Shown piece after piece: positions 52,988 to 61,900 of a stretch of 64,000 bases of DNA. How positions within the stretch are numbered: the first letter of the stretch is position 1; every line of letters starts with the position of its first letter. Location: positions 75,186,136 to 75,250,135 of the forward strand of contig NC_080179.1 of the NCBI RefSeq assembly GCF_950295315.1, read 5' to 3'. Made by a program: the position numbers and the translations under genes. The notes below the pieces were generated by a model. It was not told the DNA's origin and made no database searches. It worked only from the letters and a program-made list of their open reading frames with translations. The DNA comes from Erinaceus europaeus (taxonomy: Eukaryota; Chordata; Mammalia; Eulipotyphla; Erinaceidae).

Positions 52988-55900
52988 TTACTACTTAGCT
53001 CTGGCTTATAGTGGTTCTGGGAGTTGACTGGTCTTGGGAGCTCAGAACCTCAGGCATGAAAGTTGTTTCTATCACTGTTATATTATCTCTCTTTTTTTCT
53101 TCTTCTTTATACCACAGCACTGCTCAGCTCTGGCTTATGGTGGCGCTGGGGATTGAATGTGGGACTTTGAAGTCTCAGGCATGAACGTCTTTTACATCAC
53201 AACTATGTGTCTTTTTGGCCCCAATTTTAATCGTTTATGCAGATAGTTTCCTAAATTAAACACAGTAACATTCAAGGTGTTTCTAGTTCACCTAAGTGTC
53301 TGTACCCGTTTTTCTAGCGCCTCTCAGAAGACCTGCAGCTGAGTGTGTGGTCAGTGAAGCCCTGTCCCCTCTGTTTCCTGGAAGGTAGCTCAGAGGGGAG
53401 AGTGCATTCCTTGCCCATGTCAGGCTGTCAGTTCATTCTCTAGCAAGCTTCTACTTAGGCCAGATAACTCTGTGACCCCTCCTATCAGAAGACCCCAGGG
53501 GCTGGCAAGTGGCTCACCTGGTTAAGCGCACATAGTACTAAGCACAAGGCCTTGTGCGAGCCCCCACTTCCCACTGGCAGGGGCGACACTTCACAAGTGG
53601 TGAAGCAGGTCTGCAGGTGTCTATCTTTCTCTCTCTCTATCTCCCCATCTCTCTTAATTTCTCTCTGTCCTGTCCAATAAAATGGAAAAATGGCTACCAG
53701 GAGCAGTGGCTTCACAGTGCCGGCACCGAGCACAAGAGAGGCAGAAAAAATAAAAATAAAATGAAATGGCCCTCCATCTAGACCCTGAAAATGATGACAA
53801 CAGCTTGGGGAACGAGTTCCATCTGTGGTGACAGTGTGAACAAAGCAAGAACTCTCTTGCCCGCTGGGTGACATGGGGACTGGTGCTAAGCATAAGTTCT
53901 TTCACAGCTGCAGGGGGGGTTCTGCTTTGGGAGTGTGAATGTGCCGCTCATCCGTTGGTAAACTTCTTTCACTTCTTTCCTTCTTTTCTTTTTATTGATT
54001 CCCTTTTGTTGCCCTTGTTTTACTGTCATAGTTATTATTGTTGTTGTTGATGTCGTCGTTGTTGGATAGACAGAGAGATGGAGAGAGGAGGGGGAGACAG
54101 AGAGGGGGAGAGACAGACAGACACCTGCAGACCTGCTTCACCGCCTGGGAAGCGACTCCCCTGCAGGTGGGGAGCCGGGGGCTCGAACCGGGATCCTTAC
54201 GCCGGTCCCTGCGCTTTGCGCCACATGCACTTAACCCGCTGTGCTACTGCCGGACTCCCTGTTTGTACATTTCTTAAAGGAAAAGACTGTGTCATATTAT
54301 TTACTTTCTAAGCATCTTGCTACCTACCAAACCTGAGGGTTGGGCTAATGATTCCTTCAGCTCTGACAGCCACTCTGGAAACGTCCGCTTCACACCTAAT
54401 GTTATCTACCACTTCTTTCTGCTAGCAGTATGCTTATGCTCTGTCCTCTCTATAAGATTTCGCTTTTAGGGAGTCAGGTGGTGGCGCAGCGGGTTAAGCG
54501 CAGGTGGCACAAGGACCAGGGTAAGGATCCCGGTTCGAGCCCCCGACTCCCCACCTGCAGGGGGGTCGCTTCCCAGGCAGTGAAGCAGGTCTGCAGGTGT
54601 CTGTCTGTCTCTCCCCCTCTCTGTCTTCCCCTCCTCTCTCCATTTGTCTCTGTCCTGTCCAACAACAATGACGACAACAACAATAATAACTACAACAAAA
54701 CAACAAGGGCAACAAAAGGGAATAAATAAATATTAAAAAATTAAAAAAAAAAAAAAGATTTCGCTTTTAGGAGGAGCAGACAGCATAATGGTTCTGCAAA
54801 AGGACTCATGTCTGAGACTCTGAGATCTCAGGTTCAATCCCCAGCTCACCATGCTCCAGAGCTGAGCAGAGCTCTGGTTACAACATTGAGCTTTCTTTCT
54901 CTCCTCTCACCAAGTGCCCAGACTTCCTGCAGGACTGCCCAGCTCAGCTCCAGCACAGTACCTGTTCCCTGCTCCGAGCGATCCTCTCAGACAGCAAGTC
55001 TGAGTTGTTCCTTTCTTCTTCCAGCTCCATCTCCAGCTGAGACACTTTGTCCTGAGAAAGAAGACACAAACACTGAGCTCGCAGAGTCAGTTCAGGAGAA
55101 AGACTTGTCCCGTGGACGGAGAACCCAGAGCAGGCAGGTCAGACCCGCTAACCATGAGGGTTTCGGGAGAAGATGTGCTGACTGGTCAGACTGCCCAAAG
55201 CAGACGACTTGGAAAACGTCTTGTCGGGCCTGGGGAACAGTGCACTCGGACCTCCCTTCAATGTGGTGAGGGCTGAGTAGCACTTTGCTATGTGCATGAT
55301 CCAAGTTTGAGCCCAGCCCCAACTGCACTGAGGAAGCTCTCTCCACCTAAAACTGTGTTTTATGACTTTCATAGTATAAAATGCAATGGAGCACCTGGAA
55401 AGTAAAAAAAACAAGGGGCCAGGTGGTGGCACATCTGCTTGAGTGCGTGCGTCATAATGCTCAGGGACCCAGGTTCAAACTCCTGCCCCTGCCCCGGCCC
55501 TGCAGTGGGGGAGAGGACCTTCTTCACAAGTGGTAAAGCAGGGTTGCAGGCGCTTCTCTCTCCTTCTCTTCTTTTATTTTCACTTATTTATTTTTACCAG
55601 AGCACTGCTCAGCTCTGGCTTATAGAGGTGCAGAGGACTGAACCTGGGACTTTGGAGCCTCAGGCATGAGAATCTCTTTGCATAACCATTATGCTATCTA
55701 CCCTCGCCCTCTCTCTCTTCCCTATTCCTCTCAATTTCTCTCTCTATAAAATAAATAAATAAAATATTAAAAGAAAAAAAAAGAAACAAACATATTACTC
55801 CAAGCCTTAACACTAAGGGCATTTTTAGCATATTTCCTTTAAGTTATTTTTTACTCTCTCTTTTTTTTAGATTTTTAAACGTTTTTGTAATATTTATTTA

Positions 55901-58900
55901 TTTATTTATTTATTTCCCCTTTTGTTGTCCTTAACATTGTTGTAGTTATCAATGTCGTCGTTGTTGGATAGGACAGAGAGACATGGAGAGAGGAGGGAAG
56001 ACAGAGAGGGGGAGAGAAAGACAGACACCTGCAGACCTGCTTCACCGCCTGTGAAGCGACTCCCCTGCAGGTGGGGAGCTGGGGGCTCGAACCGGGATCC
56101 TTACGCCGGTCCTTGGGCTTTGCACCACCTGCGCTCAACCCGCTGCGCTAGCGCCTGACCCTCCCCCCCCCCCCCCCCGCCCTCTGTTTCTATGGGGGCG
56201 GGGGTGGGGACCTGCTGGGAGCAGTGCGAAGGAAGCCCAGGTGGCAAAGCAAAGCAAAGGCCCCGGGGTCTCGGGTGAAGGCAGCCGCCCGCACACACCT
56301 CCATCTGCTTGATGGCCCTGCCGCGCTCATCCTTCAGGTGGTTTCCGGCCTCCAGCTCGTGCTCCAGGTGCTTCAGCGCCTGCTCCAGGAGCTGCCTCTT
56401 CCTGAGCGCCTCCTCGTGCTCACGCTGGCGGTCCCCTAACTCCTCTTCCATCAGCCGCCTCTGGAATGGGGGGACGGGGGGTGGGGGCGGTCAGGAGCTC
56501 AGCGCACCACCGGGGAGCACCCCCGTGAAACCTGAAGACCCCAAGAAGTACCACAAACCCTCCCCCGGGGCCTTGGTTTCCTCCTTCAGAAAAAAGAAGG
56601 GGGATCCCAGGTACTGTGATTACCTACTGGGTTATAAATTCAATGTAGTAGTTGTTGGCCATCATCATTTAGCTAAAGATAACATGGGGGGGGGGAACCT
56701 CAACATGGTGGTCCGGGAGGTGGTGCAGTGGATAAAGCATCGGACTCTCAGGCATGAGGTCCTGAGTTCAATCCCTGGCAGCACATGTGCCAGAGTGATG
56801 TCTGGCTCGCTCTCTCTCCTCCTATGTTTCTCTTAATAAATAAATATAAAGAAGTCTCAGCACGCACATGAATACTGTTCTGTGAATCTTTTGTCCCCGG
56901 TCGTCACATATTTGTGTGGCTAGCTAGCTCATTGAGTGCTACATCTTGTGACCCAGGTGTAGTCACAAGCTTAAGTCTCAAGCATGAGGCCGTTTGGTCT
57001 CTGGCATTGCACGTGCCAGAGCGACGACACCCTACTTTGCTTCCTCATTGTGACGTTCAGGTGTTTTGACCATGACCTATAGGAAGAAATATATCTTCTT
57101 CCTATCCTTAAAAAAATAAAAACATTGATTTATTTTTTATATATTTATTTTTTGCCAGAGCACTGCCCAACTCTAGCTTATGGTAGTATATGGGACTTGA
57201 AAGTCTTAGGCATAAGAATCTCTTTGCACAACCATTATGCTATCTTCCCTCCACCTCCTTTTACTCTTTACAAGAAACATATCATTCTTTCTCCTTCCTT
57301 CCTTCCTTTGCCTCCAGTGTTATCGCTGGAGCTCACAGTGCCTGTACTACGGAAGAAGGGCAAACGCTAGAAGAAGAAGAAGAAGAAGAAGAAGTGCCTG
57401 TACTAAGAATCCACTGCTCCTGGTGGTTATCTTTTTTTCCATTGATGTTGTTGGATAGGGCAGAGAGAAATCAAGAGTGGAGGGGAAGACAGACAGGAGG
57501 AGAGAAAGACAGACATGTGTAGACCTGCTTCATTACTTAGAAAGTGACCCCCCCTGCAGGTGGGGAGCTGGGGGCTCAAACTGGGATCCTTCCGCCGGTC
57601 TGTGCGCTCCACACTATGTGCATTTAACCCGCCCAGCCCTCAAGAAAGATTTCTTATTTCAGCCATGGTCAAACATCTGAATGCCATTAAGCCAGGTAAC
57701 TGCATCTTAGAGTGTAATTTACTACCCGCTGGAGGCATCATCGTCTTAGCTGAGGTCTATAGCGAAGAAACTGAGCTCAAAGAAACTTACAAAAAAATGC
57801 CACCAGGCGGCACACCTGGTTGAGGTGTGGCAATGTGAGAGACTCAGGTTCAAGCCCTCAGTCCCCACCTGCTATGGGAAAGCTTTGCAAGTGATAAACA
57901 AGGCTGCAGGTGTCTTTCCGTGTCTCCCCATCTCTATCCCCACCTTCCTATCAATTCCTGGCTATCCCTGTCCAGTAAATAAAGGCAATCAATTTTTCTT
58001 AACTGCCACCAGCTTATCATTAGGGCAGTGTCTACACAATGGAATCCCAGTCTCTATTTGCTTGATAGAGACAAAGAGAAATTGAGAGGGAGAGAAAGAG
58101 ACGCCTGCAGCACTGCTTCACCACTCATGAAGCGTCCCCCTAGAGGTGGGGACCAGGGGCTTGAACCTGGCTCCCTTTGCATGGTAACACGTACACACAA
58201 CAATTATGCCACTGCCTGGGCCCAGAACAACTACTGTTTTCAAAATGTTTATATTTTCTTTTTTTTAACTTTGCAACTCATATAGGTTACAAGACTAATA
58301 TTACAATGTATAGTCCCACACCACACCCACTACCAATGTATAGTCTGCACCCTCCCGCCGCCAGAGAGAACCACCATAGTTTTCACAAGTCTTAGAAACA
58401 GTTCAAAACTTTCATTTTTTTGCCTCCAGGGTTATCACCGGGGCTGGGTGCCTGTACTATGAGTTCACTGCTACTAGAGGCCATTTTCCCCCTTGTTGTT
58501 GTTACTACTTCTGTTGCTGCTATTGTTGTTGGATAGGACAGAGAGAAATTGAGAGAGGAGAGAAAGACAGAGAAGGGAAGAAAAAGATAAATACCTGCAG
58601 ACCTGCTTCACTGCTTAGAAGCAGCCCCCTATAGGCAGGGAGCCAGGGGCTCGAACTGGGATCCTTACGCTGGTCCTTGGGTTTCACACTATGTGGGCTT
58701 AACCCTGTGCACTACGGCTCAGCTCCCCAAAGCGGCTATTCTTGAAACTATTCCTTTTTTAAATAAACTTTAATTTTCCCCCTTTTATTGCCCTTGTTGT
58801 TTATTATTGCTGTCGTTGTTATTGGATAGGACAGAGCAAAATGGAGAGAGGAGGAGAAGACAGAGAGGGGGAGAGAAAGACAGACACCTGCAGACCTGCT

Positions 58901-61900
58901 TCACCGCTTGTGAAGCGACTCCCCTGCAGGTGGGGAACCGGGGGCTCGAACCGGATCCTTATGCCGGTCCTTGCGCTTTGCACCATATACACTTAACCCA
59001 CTGTGCTACCACCCGGCTCCCAAAAGCAACTATTCTTAAGAAGACATTTAGATTTCTAGCAATATAAAGTGCAGACCATGACACTTTGGAAGAAAATCAC
59101 ACATTAGCAGCCGACTGACAGTGTGTGCTTTCACCCACAAGGTGGCGCTACACTAACAGCAATGAATGGAGTGAAGCAGACAAGGACCAGGACCCAAAAG
59201 GAAGGAATTCTAGGCTCCTCTGAATCTCTCCAAGGGAACCGGCTGCCCTAGCACGCAGTACATTCTCCTTAAACACGTTGGTGGACTGTCTGTAATCTTC
59301 TCAACGTCCTCCTCTCCTGGAGCAGGAACAAGTAATGGGTGAAAGTGACTAGTAGTGGATGAAATGGGTTCTTTTAAAATATTTATTTACTCCCTTTTGT
59401 TGCCCATGTTGTTTGTTGGATAGGACAGAGAGAAATGGAGAGAGGAGGGGAAGACAGAGAGGGGGAGAAAAAGACAGACACCTGCAGACCTGCTTCACCG
59501 CCTGTGAAGCGACTCCCCTGCAGGTGGGGAGCCAGGGGCTCGAACCGGGATCCTTATGCCGGTCCTTGCGCTTTGCGCCATGTGTGCTTAACCTGCTGTG
59601 CTACTGCCCGACTTCCGAAATGGATTCTTAGGACTAGAAAACACTGGGTTTGTGGATCTCTTTTCCTGAGAACCTGACACTAAGTGACAAAGTCTGTAAA
59701 GAATGTCACCCTAAAGAAAAGTTGGGGAGGGGCCAGGCGGTGGCGCACTGGTTAAGCGCACACATGACAATGCACAAGGATCTGGGTTCAAGCCCCCGGT
59801 CCCCACCTGCAGGAGGAAGCTTCATGAGTGGTGAAGCAGGTCTGCAGGTGTCTCTCTGTCTCTCTCCCGCACTATTTCCCCCTCCTCTCACAATTTCTCT
59901 CTGTCTCTATCCAAAATAAATAAATAAATATAAAAATAATTTTAAAAGCAAGCATAAGCCATTATGCTAAAAAAAAAAAAAAGTTGGGGAATAGCTCCAG
60001 GCCCAAACCCCACGCTGGTTCTGGTGACAAACAAGTAAGAGCATCAAGTGGGGAAATGATCACTCCATGACAAAAGGATGCCAGGAGGGCCGGTGATGGC
60101 GTACTCAGTTGAGCACACAGATCACAGTGTGCAAGGATCTGGGTTTAAAATCCTGGTCCCCACCTGTAGGGGTGAAGCTTCACAGTGGCACAGCAGTGCT
60201 TAATAGGCCTCTCTCTACACACACACACACACACCTCTTCCCTCTCAATCTCGCTGTCTCTATACAAATAAGTCAAATATTTTTAAAGAGACGACAGAAT
60301 AGTCTTTGGAGAAGCCACTGTACTCTAGGGACATTAAATATCTGAACTAGGGGCACCTAGTTAAACGCTCATTTTCCAGTGTGCAAGGGCACAAGTTCAA
60401 GCCCCTGGTCGCCACCTTGGGGTGAAAGCTTCATGAATGGTGAAGCAGGGCTGCAGGTGTCTCTCTGTCTCTTTCCCTCTCTATCTCTCCTTCCCCCCCC
60501 CAATTTCTTTCTGCTGTATCCAATAATAAATTAATGAAAACATTTTTTTTAAAAAAAAATCTCTGAAGCAAAATCTTAAAAATAGTAAAACAGAGGTCAA
60601 TTTATTTCATTATTTTGAGGTAGGGGCAGAAGAGCAGAGAGAGAGAGACAGCTCACAGCACTGAAGCTTCCTCCAATGCAGTGGGGGTCAGGCTTGAATC
60701 TAGGTCTTGCACGTAGCAACACAGCACACTATGCAAGTGAGCTATTTTACCGGCCCTGTATCTTCTTTTTTAAATGATGAGGTGTCTGTTTGGGCCATTC
60801 AAATGGAAACAGTGCCTCATGGGGTGGGGCTACTGAGAAAATCTAGGAAGGTCTGTTTTTTTTTCCATCTTAAAGAATGCTCTCCTGAATGACTGCTCTT
60901 TTCTAAACAATGCTGGTCTCCATCCGGCCTTCCCTAATCCCTGTGGATCTGTTTCCTTATCTAGGTAGAAGATCTCAAGACTCCTTCCCCTGCAAGCTTC
61001 CTGCAGGAGAACCCTCCACAAGCAGTAGTGGGGGAACACTCCTCCGCTACTGTTATCTTCTCCAGCAAGAGCATAGGACCTGCAGATAGTGGGACCGAGT
61101 GCTCAGGTATGAACATGAATTCGTAAATGCCAGAGAGCTGAGGTGTGGCAATGTGAGGTTCAGCTCTTACTTACAGCATCTGACTGCCAGATACGTCAGC
61201 AGGGGCCGGTCAGAAATATGCCAGAAGTCTGTGAATACCCTTCTGACTCACACAGGGAGGGAGGGAGGAAGGGAGGGAACGAGAGACCAGCCTACACACC
61301 TCACCAAAGCTTCTTCCAGTGCAGTAAGGGCCCAGGTTCAAACCTAGGCTGCGCACACGGCAAACAGCACACTAGCCAAGTGGGCAACTTTTCTGTCGGT
61401 ACAATCCAGTTGGAGGACTGACTCACGGGAACCTTTTCTTTGATCACAGATATTGAAAATAAAAAAAAAAAAGAGCCATTTTCCTGTGACCTCTTTATGC
61501 TCATATATTTATAATCTTGTGTTACCATTTAGCAAACAAGAAACAAACTTTAGTGTCCAGGATACACAGACGCCCTGCTATAAAATCTCATGTCATAAGA
61601 TAGTGTGATCTAATGGTTAGATCATTATGGCTTCACAGATACACATATATGTGTCTATAATAATTATTATAATCCTTTTTTTTATTTAGACAGAGTGAAA
61701 GGCACCATAACATCAAAGTTTCCTTCAGTGTGTGGGGGAGAGGTTCATACCTGGGCCACACACATAGCAAAGCAGTGCATTACCTAAGTGAGCTATTTCA
61801 TGCACTATCTTTGTATATTTGTGTTTATTTAGTAATATGATGGGGAGGGGGAGGGGAGGGGTGGGAGAGAAACACAGAGCGCCACTCAGGCACATGGGAT

